The notes: a model not told the origin generated them from the letters alone. Positions 55,727 through 61,598 are shown, counted from the first letter of the stretch. The stretch: 64,000 nt of DNA from Bemisia tabaci (GCF_918797505.1 NC_092797.1:52798157-52862156), one strand, 5' to 3'. Program-made: numbers and translations.

Positions 55727-58687
55727 CATTCTCGTTCATTATTAAAGGTGTAATTCTTGGGGATGACGCTTGGCCTGGGCGAGCTTCCGATAGGTTCACC
55801 CTATTAGATACGTTGTTTCTTAAATACTACATAAAGAAAGACTCCAATTTCCTTAAATGTTATCAAACTGATGTTTTAGTATTTTCACATTCCGTGACAG
55901 ATAACATTGATGATAGGTGAAAAGGTTCCTCCTCGATAAAATTAGAAGTAAATATTTAGAAAGCCCAGAGCCCGGCCTCTTGGTTGCCAGGGGGGGCAGC
56001 CCCAAGTCAGGGCCTCTTGGTTGCCAGGGGTAGCAGCCCCGAGTCAGGGCCTCTTGGTTGCCAAGGGGGGCAGCTCCGGTTCAGGGCCTCTTGGTTGCCA
56101 GGGGGGGCAGCCCAGGTTCAGGGCCTCTTGGTTGCCAGAGGGAACGGCCCCGAGTCAGGGCCTTTTGGTTGCCAGGGGGTGCAACCCCGAGTAAGGGCCT
56201 TTTGGTTGCCAGGGGGGGCAGCCCCGGTTCAGGGCATCTTGGTTGCCAGGGGGGGGGGGGGGGCAGCCCCGAGTCAGGGCCTCTTGGTTGCCAGGGGGAG
56301 CAGCCCCGAGTAAGGGCCTCTTGGTTGCCAGGGGGAGCAGCCCCGAGTCAGGGCCTCTTGGTTGCCAGGGGGAGCAGCCCCGAGTCAGGGCCTCTTGGTT
56401 GCCAGGGGGGCGCAGCCCCGGTTCAGGGCCTCTTGGTTGCCAGGGGGTCGGCCCCCGGCTTTGGCTCCTTAGTTGCCAGGCGGGTGGCCCCCGGCCTGGT
56501 CCTTTTAGGGGTCAGGGGGGCCGCCCCCGGCTTGGGCTTCTTAGGGGCCAGGGGGGCGGTGTTTTTTCTGCCTAAGAATATCGAATGGCATTGATGTAAT
56601 TGGAACCCCGCTTCTGGAAGGCAATGATTCGCCTTCAAATGGCCGGGTATGCAAAATGACTGCCGTGACGCACGAATAGTGGTATCATAATTTTGCATTA
56701 TGTTTATGGATATATTTGAAGGCGCTCTTCTTTATCCATTGTGCATTGTGCCTTTACGACGATGTTGACCAAAAAGTTCATAAATTTGGGTTTTAAATCG
56801 ATCCGCACATTCGAAAATTCCGTGGAATATTATTGTGATAAAATAATATGATTGTTTCTGGTCTGTACGTCTTATTTCAAAGAAGAGTGCGCAGGCGGCT
56901 GGATCAAATTTAGTATTTTAAGTCCCTTGGTTTGGTCATAGTATTCTGAAGCAAAACTGAAAGAGTCGCCGTTTACAGGATCGCAACGCACTCAAAAGCG
57001 GTTGTGAATTTAAAAAGTTTCCCACGGATAAAATGAGCTTTTGTAGATTAACTGTGAATAATCAAAATTGAAGAAAAGGTACTTTGTGCACTGGTCTATT
57101 AGGAAGGCGTGAAGCATGGATGGATGGAGCATCGATGACCAATTAATTATCTTATCTGATGAGGAATTTTAAGTGCATGTGAAACCCTTTTTGGAGGCCA
57201 AACGGGACACTGGATTCACTTAACTGAATCCTTAAATTAAATGGAAACTCAAATTTACCACAAATCCTACTCAACCGAAAACCTGATCTAACCCTGCTAA
57301 CCAAAACTTTACTCAACCGGTGATCTTATCCACCAGAAACTCAAATCAATCGACCAATCGTCCGGCCGAATTTTACTTAACCGAAAATCGACAACCGTAA
57401 ACTCTGCTCGACCGGAAACGTGGTCCGGAAACTTGATCCAACTAGAAATTTGATCTAACCTGAAATCTGACCCATCCCAAAATTCCAATTCGCTGGAACC
57501 GTAATCCATCCGTATATGACTTGACCGAAAATTAACCCAACTGGAAACTGTTTCCAACCGGTAACGTTTCCCAGTCGAAAATTTGACTCGACTGAAAATT
57601 TTATTCGATCGGATATCTGACTGACCGGAAACCACAATCAACGGGATTCGTTATCCACCCGAAATTTCACTTCACCGGAAATCGGAAATCTTAATTTCTA
57701 CTCGACCGGAAATGTGCCCCAATCGAAAACTTGACTCAACTGGAAATCGACCCGACCGGAAATAGGTTCCAACCCAAAATTTGGTCGTTCTCGGATGGTG
57801 TCGGTGTACTACAGTCATATTAGGTGCATTTATTCATCCATGAATCAAAATGAACAATTTCAATCTAAAAAAATCGTCGATTTTCCGTAAAAAATCTTAA
57901 AAAATCGATGTAACCGATCGATATATCAACTCGTCAATATTAAAACTCGATTTTGCGTGTAAAAATACATAGGAACCGGTGTGTATAACATGCGTAAACA
58001 ACGATAACAACCCCGTAGACACATCAATCTAAGAAGAAAGTAGCGAAAAATAAGGCCGGAGTTTGACCCCTTCCCCCCCCCCCCCATAACTCGAAAACGG
58101 TTCCTATACTCATCTTGAAATTTTTTCCTGAGTTTTCTGTTATTATAAGCTTCCACTTAAACTTTGGTTCGATGGTCGAATCAAATACCGAAAAAGGGGC
58201 GAAATTTTGGGGGGCTCTTTGTTCAATACATTGCACGGAGACACTTTCTCCATCCTCAATGTTTCCAAAACGCAAAACAATGTATAAAACACAAAAAATG
58301 TGTGTGTTTTTTCTCTTTCATTTTTTCACTTTTTTTTATCTAGAAAATACCACAACCACACACTATACGGTCCCGTGAGAAGCCCTCGAGGCACTTTCGA
58401 GAAGTCAAGGATGTTTCTCGGAAAGTTTTAAAATTTCGGGCACAAAAATGCCTCACTCGAAGCGTAAGTTGCCGAGAGTAAAAAAGGAGGGTGGGAAAGG
58501 AGTTGGGGTGGATTTTTCACGTTTTATTTCCACGGTGGGAACTTACCCGGTAAACAGCTAACAGCTTTCTCCTCGTCTGAGCACTTCTGGGTCAACCACA
58601 AGTAATCGAACCACTTGATAACTTTGACTTGCAAGTGGTTAGGCACTCTCCGCATTCGCATGTAAGTTTTCACCCCGTCCAGCTTGG
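24855..58687 (-). CDS. Cngl: Cyclic nucleotide-gated channel subunit, C-terminal half (7 exons; 5' part off the right edge)
   Basis: CNG channels are cation channels opened by cGMP or cAMP in sensory and neuronal membranes. Exons on the minus strand: 58547-58687, 54252-54404, 52035-52172, 35686-35853, 29387-29555, 26189-26316, 24855-25093 (1136 nt, about 378 residues to the stop). All borders are GT-AG and all phases agree. In order they give the C-linker ([20 protein letters not shown]), the cyclic nucleotide-binding domain ([51 protein letters not shown]), a Pro/Ser-rich tail starting [15 protein letters not shown], and a C-terminal coiled coil. The phosphate-binding Arg and following Thr of NRRTA are kept, which suggests cGMP can bind. 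Introns reach 16.2 kb. The transmembrane and pore exons were not found up to 64 kb. The tail reads like the insect CNG-like (Cngl) subunit, but the symbol is from memory; another CNG paralogue is possible. Confidence 0.9.
25210..25400. repeat. Dispersed repeat (second copy of 12.8-13.0 kb segment)
   Basis: AAAACTAGTCTGAATGCAT, AAATTCCAATTTTCAAGCAT, CCATAAAGATCCATGTG and CGTATTTCTCGAGA match the 12,787-13,000 segment in order. It lies in the last CNG intron. A C run follows at about 25,421-25,432. Confidence 0.65.
26189..26316 (-). CDS. Cngl: CNG exon: Ser/Thr-rich variable tail
   Basis: Acceptor TTTGCGTTTCAG, donor G/GTAGGT. In phase with both neighbours it encodes [20 protein letters not shown] then [20 protein letters not shown]. 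There is no domain; support is the phase match on both sides plus good splice sites. Could be alternatively spliced. Confidence 0.72.
26864..27822. mobile_element. Cluster of GGACTACATTTTGC MITEs (4 copies)
   Basis: Copies at 26,865-27,001, about 27,390-27,535, 27,573-27,714 and a partial one at 27,715-27,822. Each is about 140 bp with inverted ends around CTGGCTCA...TGAGCC and a CCCTATGCACAT centre. The first is flanked by ATTA on both sides. Single copies lie at 40,408, 38.2 and 42.15 kb. In a CNG intron. Confidence 0.8.
28290..28841. mobile_element. MITE, TGGACCACTAGACAAGG family, copy 1
   Basis: Inverted ends TGGACCACTAGACAAGGTAC and the complement at 28,823-28,841. The body contains GCGCACTATACC and GTTTAGCGCGCGATGTGAAT in mirror order. 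Same family as 46.24 and 49.19 kb. Confidence 0.82.
28870..29305. mobile_element. TAGAGTCCC element with perfect 9-bp target duplication
   Basis: Starts TAGAGTCCCTTTATACCCAG and ends with its complement; the arms also share GGAGGCCGAAACGAGTGCACC and its inverse. GGTGAATGG flanks both sides (28,861-28,869 and 29,306-29,314). A 9-bp duplication with long inverted ends fits a Mutator-like non-autonomous element. A second copy lies at 62.65 kb. It ends 81 bp downstream of a CNG exon donor. Confidence 0.85.
29387..29555 (-). CDS. Cngl: CNG exon: Pro/Ser-rich tail beginning [13 protein letters not shown]
   Basis: Acceptor TTATTACAACAG, donor TGCAG/GTACCC, giving 55 full codons and split codons at both ends. 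The [20 protein letters not shown] motif follows the C helix exactly as I recall for insect Cngl-type subunits. The donor was chosen because phase 2 is needed to join the next exon. The frame stays open past the donor into a transposon (see findings). Confidence 0.85.
29844..30425. mobile_element. Compound palindromic element with two inner hairpins
   Basis: Outer arms: GAGTCGTAATGTAAGTGGG (left) against CCCATTTACATTACGACTC (right), both next to AGCTGGCGCCA or its inverse. Inside, 29,916-30,163 is one palindrome (GTCACCTTCCAGGCAAAG with its complement; AATGGCGGCGGAAATTTT) and 30,201-30,335 is another (GTCACTTTTTCGATACAT with its complement). Non-coding. Confidence 0.75.
31585..32365. mobile_element. 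Inner inverted-repeat element with palindromic TTCTCTC array
   Basis: Ends: AAATTACACAGTGGGTAACA (left) and the complement at about 32,333-32,360. Sub-terminal arms also match (GGCTGTACCTTTCAAAG against CTTTAAAAGGTACAGCC; GTTATGCAAT against its inverse). Its centre is the 20-unit array listed next. Confidence 0.85.
31770..32192. repeat. Short-period palindromic array, unit about 21 bp
   Basis: About 20 degenerate units, each built around a self-complementary core such as TTCTCTCCGGAGAGA with a short A/T spacer. Both strands stay open across it, giving pseudo-repeats like [16 protein letters not shown]; this is a result of the repeat. Confidence 0.85.
33261..34435. other. CNG intron DNA, no clear element
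   Basis: Includes a GC-richer segment (33,400-33,760) and a weak dispersed motif at 33,730-33,800 (CGCCTTCA, TATGCAAGAAGGACATCC, GCACGAATAGTTGCATT) that also occurs at 41,125-41,185, 25,735-25,780 and 56,630-56,690. Open frames here match nothing I know. Confidence 0.4.
34444..34606. mobile_element. hAT-like MITE with perfect 8-bp target duplication
   Basis: 163 bp, CAGTGGCGAGGCGTGAATG to the inverse CACGCCACGCCACTG. CTGTAAAT flanks it exactly on both sides (34,436-34,443; 34,607-34,614). Centre has ATCGATTATCGATA. Same family at 45,858 and 59,901. Confidence 0.93.
34615..35342. other. CNG intron DNA, no recognised element
   Basis: AT-rich; nothing recognised. Confidence 0.4.
35343..35560. 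mobile_element. MITE, CGACGGTGAAA family, degenerate copy
   Basis: Left CGACGGTGAAACTGCAAAA; right GCAGTTTCACCAC, with GACAGGAAGTCACACTTC inside. It ends about 125 bp downstream of the CNG exon donor at 35,685. Confidence 0.7.
35686..35853 (-). CDS. Cngl: CNG exon: phosphate-binding cassette and C helix
   Basis: Acceptor ACTTCCTCAG, donor G/GTATGC. It encodes [20 protein letters not shown], then [20 protein letters not shown], then [14 protein letters not shown]. The Arg-Thr pair binds the cyclic phosphate and favours cGMP in known CNG channels. Confidence 0.95.
36015..36445. mobile_element. Inverted-repeat element with GCGAATTTTCGCGATCG ends
   Basis: AAGCGAATTTTCGCGATCGA near 36,026 mirrors TCGATCGCGAAAATTCGCTT near 36,413. 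An inner hairpin (CGAATATCATTCACCGTTGA and its complement) sits at 36,044-36,075. Non-coding. Confidence 0.65.
36466..36640. mobile_element. Small inverted-repeat element (CTCTGACGTAA ends)
   Basis: CCTCTGACGTAAAAGCGCAT on the left and ATACGCTCTTACGTCAGAGG on the right, about 150 bp apart. Non-coding. Confidence 0.55.
37270..37490. repeat. Degenerate GCCGGCTATAG array
   Basis: A GCCGGGCTATA or AGCTGGCTGTAG core recurs roughly every 25-40 bp between A/T spacers (37,300-37,480). The same motif is found at 38,070-38,130 and 63,745-63,810. It is open in one plus frame, by chance. Confidence 0.65.
37696..38165. mobile_element. GCGTGAAGTATCCCTG family element
   Basis: Begins with a near-perfect 100-bp hairpin (37,696-37,795, centre 37,745; arms ACGCATTGGCGCCTACAAAC and complement). 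It continues with TACGGAGCTTTCCTCACAAA and CGGCCCAAAAAGAGAGCAG, then GGCTATAG motifs. The reverse complement of 37,860-38,160 fills 63,700-64,000. Confidence 0.7.
38195..38345. mobile_element. Degenerate GGACTACATTTTGC-family MITE
   Basis: AATATGGATCTATCATTTCT, TTTAGAAACAACATATGCC and AGTTCCTAATTGCAAAAATT match the family in order; ends are worn. Confidence 0.5.
38748..39835. mobile_element. GCCGTGC-AAGG MITE split by a 500-bp palindrome
   Basis: Left end CCCGTGCTGAGGTAAAACGC with CAGCCAAATTTCC; right end GGCAACGCTCGGATGTCC then ATACGCCGTTTTCC. Between them a palindrome (39,212-39,714) has inserted. Edges are degenerate. Confidence 0.5.
39212..39714. mobile_element. Palindromic foldback element, arms about 210 bp
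   Basis: Centre near 39,463. GGAGATGTTGCATGTGTGAG mirrors CTCACACATGCAACATCTCC with minor changes; GTTCGCGAGAAACACGATGG mirrors 39,635-39,656; CTCTACATCAAGACAAACTC mirrors 39,520-39,542. Related to 9.43-10.1 kb. Confidence 0.85.
39836..40200. other. CpG-rich intronic segment
   Basis: Locally GC-richer with many CG dinucleotides (39,870-40,020). No exon recognised. Confidence 0.35.
40200..40300. mobile_element. Small inverted-repeat element
   Basis: TGGTAAATGACGTATCAAAC mirrors TGTCATTTGATACACCATTT, with AAAAGCCAAA and TTTGGCTTTT inside. About 95 bp. Confidence 0.6.
40408..40543. mobile_element. GGACTACATTTTGC MITE with AATT duplication
   Basis: 136 bp from GGACTACATTTTGCAATTAG to CTGTAGTCC; AATT on both sides. 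Confidence 0.8.
40690..40918. mobile_element. Palindromic element, TIR about 70 bp
   Basis: CTTACCTGCTTGTTTATTAT mirrors 40,889-40,917, and ATGTACATTTCGGACCATAC mirrors 40,858-40,877. Short 90-bp unpaired centre. Confidence 0.8.
40919..42123. other. CNG intron DNA, no clear element
   Basis: AT-rich with a GA run at 41,672-41,690 and the weak dispersed motif at 41,125-41,185. No exon recognised. Confidence 0.4.
42124..42240. mobile_element. Degenerate GGACTACATTTTGC-family MITE
   Basis: AAATTTTGCATTAAGAAACC, CCCATGCAGATAGTTGCTCC and AAACCAGAAATCGTGGTTCC follow family order. Confidence 0.5.
42658..42970. other. GC-rich island with G-run cluster
   Basis: Begins with a purine run of several G-tracts (42,664-42,696), then GC-rich text with tandem CCGTGTTCCATT units (42,777-42,810). 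Open frames exist on both strands but are low complexity. Function unknown. Confidence 0.6.
43014..43269. mobile_element. MITE, GCCGTGC-AAGG family, with TACT duplication
   Basis: Left CTCCCGTGCTAGAGAAAAAC, right GGCACGGCAG, with GCGTTGCCAAATTTCCTTCG inside. TACT flanks both sides. About 255 bp. Confidence 0.85.
43380..44460. repeat. Degenerate repeat cluster (TTGTCTAT...CAATTT units)
   Basis: Three direct copies of a roughly 130-bp unit at about 43,550, 43,795 and 44,210 (TTAGTTGATTTATTACTTAC, CATTGCAACC, TTGTCTATCAATTTC variants), plus an inverted piece at 43,386-43,450. A hairpin at 43,945-44,021 (GGCGCCTTCAAACCTAACAG and complement) is the GCGTGAAGTATCCCTG family. Confidence 0.6.
44694..45306. 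mobile_element. MITE related to CGACGGTGAAA family (CGATGGCCAAAGTG ends), interrupted
   Basis: Left CGATGGCCAAAGTGTGAGAC, right ACGTGGTTTGGCACTTTGGG. An AT-rich segment (about 44,880-45,190) rich in GCGAT and ATCG motifs is inserted between the halves. Confidence 0.6.
45640..46205 (+). repeat. Polypyrimidine (CCTTCC) tract, split by a MITE
   Basis: Almost pure C/T from 45,640 to 45,857 and 46,022 to 46,205, mostly CTTCCTCC variants. Produces long low-complexity open frames on both strands. Confidence 0.92.
45858..46021. mobile_element. hAT-like MITE in polypyrimidine tract, perfect 8-bp duplication
   Basis: CAGTGGCGTGGCGTGCATG to the inverse end CACGCCACGCCGCTG. TTCCTCCC flanks both sides (45,850-45,857; 46,022-46,029). 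164 bp, same family as 34,444. Confidence 0.93.
46240..46792. mobile_element. MITE, TGGACCACTAGACAAGG family, copy 2
   Basis: Left TGCACCACAGACAAGGTACG, right complement ACCTTGTCCAGTGGTCCA. The uninterrupted sequence at 46,340-46,380 is the empty-site reference for the nested insertion in copy 3. Confidence 0.82.
46880..47130. mobile_element. MITE, CGACGGTGAAA family
   Basis: Left CGACGGTGAAACTGTGAGAA, right TTTCATCGTCG, with GCAGACTTCCTGTTGTAC inside. About 250 bp. Confidence 0.8.
47591..47763. mobile_element. MITE with CACTGAAAAAAAATTCTCGG ends
   Basis: Left ACACTGAAAAAAAATTCTCG, right CACCGAGATTTTTTTTCAGT, with TTTTTACC and GGTAATTTTACC runs inside. A repeat type I have seen in other insects; about 170 bp. 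Confidence 0.75.
47764..48455. other. CNG intron DNA, no clear element
   Basis: AT-rich; nothing recognised. Confidence 0.4.
48456..48842. mobile_element. Inverted-repeat element (GCAGGTAATTAGCAATCG ends)
   Basis: GCAGGTAATTAGCAATCGTC mirrors GCGATTGCTAATTGCCTGC at about 48,824-48,842. Interior includes GCGCCTTCATGTTTTGTGAT, a piece of the GCGTGAAGTATCCCTG family. Confidence 0.65.
49191..50110. mobile_element. MITE, TGGACCACTAGACAAGG family, copy 3 (interrupted)
   Basis: Left TGGACCACTAGACAAGGTAC, right complement to 50,109. Body matches copies 1 and 2 but is split by the 49,311-49,674 element. Confidence 0.85.
49311..49674. mobile_element. GGACGTATTTCTATCAAAC element, ATTT duplication
   Basis: 364 bp with ends GGACGTATTTCTATCAAACA and the complement. 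ATTT flanks both sides (49,307-49,310; 49,675-49,678). Short derivatives at 61,477 and 63,039. A 104-codon minus frame overlaps it but matches nothing I know. Confidence 0.88.
50566..50790. mobile_element. Inverted-repeat element (ACATGTCCGACATGTTTT type)
   Basis: AAACATGTCCGACATG on the left and ACATGTCGGACACTTTTT on the right, with AAAAATTGATTGCCGTG against its inverse at the edges. A truncated copy at 63,444-63,508 abuts another MITE. Confidence 0.65.
50791..52034. other. CNG intron DNA before the binding-domain exon
   Basis: AT-rich; nothing recognised apart from a G-rich patch near 51,589-51,604. Confidence 0.4.
52035..52172 (-). CDS. Cngl: CNG exon: cyclic nucleotide-binding core
   Basis: Acceptor TTTGGCACAG, donor G/GTAAAA. 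It encodes [20 protein letters not shown] and [19 protein letters not shown]. The FGE motif contains the Glu that contacts the ribose 2'-OH in this family. GC-richer than its introns. Confidence 0.95.
52250..52690. mobile_element. Nearly perfect 441-bp palindrome flanked by TTAA
   Basis: GGTGATTCGATGGACGCCAT mirrors 52,671-52,690; GCATGCGATATATCGCATCA and GAATTCAACG-type inner blocks mirror to the centre near 52,470. TTAA lies on both sides (52,246-52,249; 52,691-52,694). Begins 74 bp upstream, in gene direction, of a CNG exon. Confidence 0.9.
52695..53984. other. CNG intron DNA with C run
   Basis: C run at about 52,900-52,912; otherwise AT-rich and unassigned. Confidence 0.4.
54252..54404 (-). 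CDS. Cngl: CNG exon: end of C-linker and start of the binding domain
   Basis: Acceptor TTTGTTTGCAG, donor G/GTAAGT. It encodes [40 protein letters not shown]. Joins in phase 1 with the neighbours on both sides. Confidence 0.94.
54541..54792. mobile_element. MITE, GCCGTGC-AAGG family, with TATT duplication
   Basis: Left CTGCCGAGCTAAGGAAAAAC, right TTCTTCCTTGGCACGGCAG; TATT on both sides. About 250 bp. Confidence 0.88.
54810..55062. mobile_element. MITE, CGACGGTGAAA family, ATAT duplication
   Basis: Left CGACGGTGAAACTACCAAAC, right GGTAGTTTCACCGTCG; ATAT on both sides. Only 17 bp from the previous MITE. Confidence 0.9.
55063..55397. other. CNG intron DNA
   Basis: No recognised element. Confidence 0.4.
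55398..55646. mobile_element. MITE, GCCGTGC-AAGG family
   Basis: Left ACCAGGCTAAGGAAAAACGC, right GCGTTTTTCCTTGGCACGGC. Very similar to the copy at 54,541. Confidence 0.85.
55686..55726 (+). repeat. Poly-T tract of about 41
   Basis: Uninterrupted T run, the longest homopolymer here. Confidence 0.95.
55965..56560 (+). repeat. GC-rich 37-bp minisatellite, about 13 copies plus degenerate end
   Basis: Unit GGGCCTCTTGGTTGCCAGGG followed by GGAGCAGCCCCGAGTCA; TTGGTTGCC recurs at 37-bp steps from 55,980, with a G-run expansion at 56,251. From 56,450 it decays into longer-spaced variants. All three plus frames are open, since 37 is not a multiple of 3 and no frame of the unit has a stop. Confidence 0.95.
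57240..57790. repeat. Degenerate short-period array (ACCGGAAA / AACTGGAAA)
   Basis: A GAAA core preceded by CAACC, CAACT or CGACCG recurs every 17-24 bp for about 550 bp, giving near 25 degenerate units. No flanking inverted repeats found. Confidence 0.8.
57791..58546. other. CNG intron DNA downstream of the C-linker exon
   Basis: AT-rich with a C run at 58,072-58,084. Nothing else recognised. Confidence 0.4.
58547..58687 (-). CDS. Cngl: CNG exon: C-linker
   Basis: Minus-strand acceptor TTTATTTCAG and donor G/GTAAGT. It encodes [20 protein letters not shown] then [20 protein letters not shown], the A' to C' helices that connect S6 to the ligand domain. Split codons at both ends. Confidence 0.93.
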
Positions 58688-58959
58688 CTGAAATAAATCA
58701 AACAAGTTCTCAGTTAGTCAGGCCCGCAGAAGAGAGCTTGTAGCTACGCCGGTTTCGCGCGGCCAACATTGAGTCCCCCCCTCCCCCCGCGATTATTCCC
58801 CTCGTACCCCCGCCCCCTGTACCGACGGAAAATGCTCGACTCCATGGAATCAAGCGACGATATTCCTCCATTGGAAAAGCGGCATCGAGTATCACTGTAG
58901 TTCAGAAAACATATTTACGTGTTATTTTTCTCGAGAACTGTTGAGTGTTGATGTGATAG

Positions 58960-59560
58960 GGGGAACTCCCGTATGAAAATTGAGAGTATTTTTGAAGAAA
59001 GTATTGTACATTTTTCCTCGAAATTTTCAGATCTTTTAGATTGATTACAAACAAAATTGTCTGAACAACTTACAGATAAGCATCGACCATTTTTACAGTA
59101 ATTTCGTATTTTTCAGAAGGAGATATGGAGACTTACACGGCGTTTTTCCTCAGCACGGCAGAATCATCAATGAAGGTTTAAATTCGTCATTCCCCTCCCG
59201 AAAGAACGCAACTACAATTCAATGCGCCAGATTTTTCCGCGCAACTTGCATTTAAACCAGGACAGTTTTGAGAATATCTAATTGAAAATTTCACATTTTT
59301 TCTTCTGGTTTTCTGAACCCGAAGATCAGAAGTAAAATATGAAATTTTCAGTTAGATATTCTCAAAACTTTTCTGATTTAAATGCAAGTTGCGCGGAAAA
59401 ATCTGGCGCATTGAATTTTAGTTGCGTTCGTTCGTGAGGGGAATGACGAATTTAAACCTTCATTGATCATTCTGCCGTGCAAAGGAAAAACGAAGTATAA
59501 GTCTCCACATCTCCTTCTGAAAAATACGAAATTACTGTAAAAATGGTTGCTGTTTATCTT
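58960..59560. mobile_element. GCCGTGC-AAGG MITE extended into a 440-bp palindrome
   Basis: A MITE-like left part (58,967-59,163) ends GGCGTTTTTCCTCAGCACGG. From 59,098 the sequence mirrors itself around 59,315: TCAGAAGGAGATATGGAGAC against 59,500-59,520, and GCGCAACTTGCATTTAAA against 59,378-59,395. So an inverted duplicate of the MITE end lies at 59,467. Confidence 0.75.
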
Positions 59561-59900
59561 CAAGTTCTTCATATATCATACGTCATACATCATACATCAT
59601 TTCCTATATACCCACTAAAAATTAAATTTATACCGATTTTATCTTGGTTACTTTTCCATTTAATTTTTAAAAAATTCCTCAAGGATGTGGTACAAACACT
59701 GTAAAGAAACCAAAATGAACCTGAGCGAAAATCTAGGACATTGCGCTGAGCCGATTCGATTTGCTTCCCCAAAGCATCATTGCGGTCGGGACTGGGGCTT
59801 TAGGTACCAGCAGCCAGAGTCTTCAATCGGGGAAATTTCATAAAAAAAAAGGAAAAGCATTTTCAGCCGCGGCTTGTGTATTTTACTGTAAGCAGATATT
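59561..59900. other. CNG upstream intron or flank DNA
   Basis: Short CATACATCAT tandem at 59,577-59,600; nothing else. Confidence 0.4.
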
Positions 59901-60065
59901 CAGTGGCGAGGCGTGAATGATCGATTATCGATATTTCCCCCATTTGAAGCTTTGGTAAAAGATCGATTACTAAGATCTTCGTTGCGAACACCCTCTTAAT
60001 CGATCCTTCTTCATAGGTTTAAATGGCAGACATATCGAATTATCGCAAAGCACGCCACACCACTG
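59901..60065. mobile_element. hAT-like MITE, third copy
   Basis: CAGTGGCGAGGCGTGAATG to CACGCCACACCACTG. Flanks CAGATATT and AAGATGTT agree at 6 of 8 positions, a worn target duplication. Confidence 0.85.
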
Positions 60066-61051
60066 AAGATGTTCCCGTCCGTGCAATCTCTCGCCGGCAA
60101 TCCTGCGTGGAATGAAGATGTTGATTCCGAAATAACTCCTCAACTCTGCACAGCCTGTTTTATCTCCTTCCATAAAAATAAATTAAAAAATTTCACACCC
60201 TCCTGACGGCTCCTTGCCTGCCTCCTTGAAAATTTCATTATTCAAGAGACATCGGAGCGCTGTTGTCACGTTTCCATGGATTAAACCAAATTTTTCGGCT
60301 GTAACTTACGAAGGGGAGGGCAATTTTGTGTGTCATAAGGCAACACTGCAAGAAAGGTTACTCACGCGGATAAGTTCATATTGCATGCGTCCTAGTTTTT
60401 TTTTCTTCCCTCCATCCACTTGCGTCAATTTTTTTGGGACAAGAAAAAAATAAGAATAGAGTAAGCTCTAAAATATAGATAACACACCTAATACTGATTT
60501 TAAAACATCATTTTTTTTTCCAACTGATGATTATTAAACCCCTCTTTATTTACCAATTCCCTTGACTTTTCGAAAAATACGCATTTTCCAAGCTTGCAAA
60601 CGCAAGCAATTTTTTTCAATTTAAAAGTGAATATACATAAAATATACAGCAAGAGATAGTGAACATGAGAGTACCAAGCAAATTTGGCCAGAATAATGGT
60701 ATCACTATTCATTTCCAATTTAAAACGGCCTAATCCGCACATTTGATCCATTTATACCCAAGAAATCCCGTCGGTAAAACCTGACATGGAGCTGAAAATA
60801 TTCTAACACGAAGATCGACCGTTCAATTTAAGTAATCGAAATTTATAATTCGCGTTCATATACATTCAGCTACATTTCAGAGTTTACATGAGAGAGTATT
60901 CAAGAAGAAACGGCTGAAATGTTCCTGGCGGCGTAATGAATCCGTTTTTTTGCAAAATTTGTTCGATATTACGATATTTTTTACAATCAACGCAGATTCA
61001 CCCTGGGATCTACTTTTGGGGCCTTCTTGTTATCGCACACGACCCTCCAGT
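60066..61051. other. CNG flank DNA, no clear element
   Basis: AT-rich; no CNG transmembrane exon could be recognised here on the minus strand. Confidence 0.4.
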
Positions 61052-61458
61052 CGATGGCCAAATAGCAGAGCCAGGTATCTTCGTTTGCGACGTTGCAGAA
61101 ATCCAGTCATACTTTATACTTCCTTTGGAAAACTCTCTATTAGCCGAATATTCTGTGAAAATTTCAAACTGTGAAGTTTTTTTTTTTTTTTTTTTTCTTC
61201 TTCAGGGACATTCCCCATCTGACTTTATTCAGTTTTAATGTGATACAAAATAAATGAGTGTGCATATAATAATTGTTTACATGGTGTTGATAAAATTGTT
61301 TACATTTGAATAGGACGGAAATTATCGGTAGATATCTCTATCGCCCTTAAAAAAGTTAGCTTAGAAAGTTGGCTTGTTTCTCTTCGTAAAAATCGAATGA
61401 GAGTCGAGATTTTGAAGAACAGCAAAAGAGATACGTGGTTCTTCCCTTTGGTCATCGA
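61052..61458. mobile_element. MITE with CGATGGCCAAA ends, interrupted
   Basis: Left CGATGGCCAAATAGCAGAGC with GTATCTTCGTTTGCGACG; right AGATACGTGGTTCTTCCC to GGTCATCG. A T run and unrelated DNA (61,179-61,310) lie between the halves. Confidence 0.6.
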
Positions 61459-61476
61459 TATGTCAGAGTGCAAATT

Positions 61477-61598
61477 GGACGCATTTCTATCAAACGGAAC
61501 TATGTGCATTATTACGTGAGCCCTGTTATGCACATATTCTGTTGGGTCTCAGGGCTCATGTCTTAATGCACATAGTTCCGTTTGATAGAAATACGTCC
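61477..61598. mobile_element. GGACGTATTTCTATCAAAC element, 122-bp form, AATT duplication
   Basis: Inverted ends GGACGCATTTCTATCAAACG and complement; AATT on both sides. Centre hairpin of TGAGCCCTG and CAGGGCTCA. Confidence 0.9.

Noticed and set aside
55965..56560. CRISPR-like regular repeats
   Set aside because: The units are contiguous with no unique spacers, and the genome is eukaryotic; it is a minisatellite.
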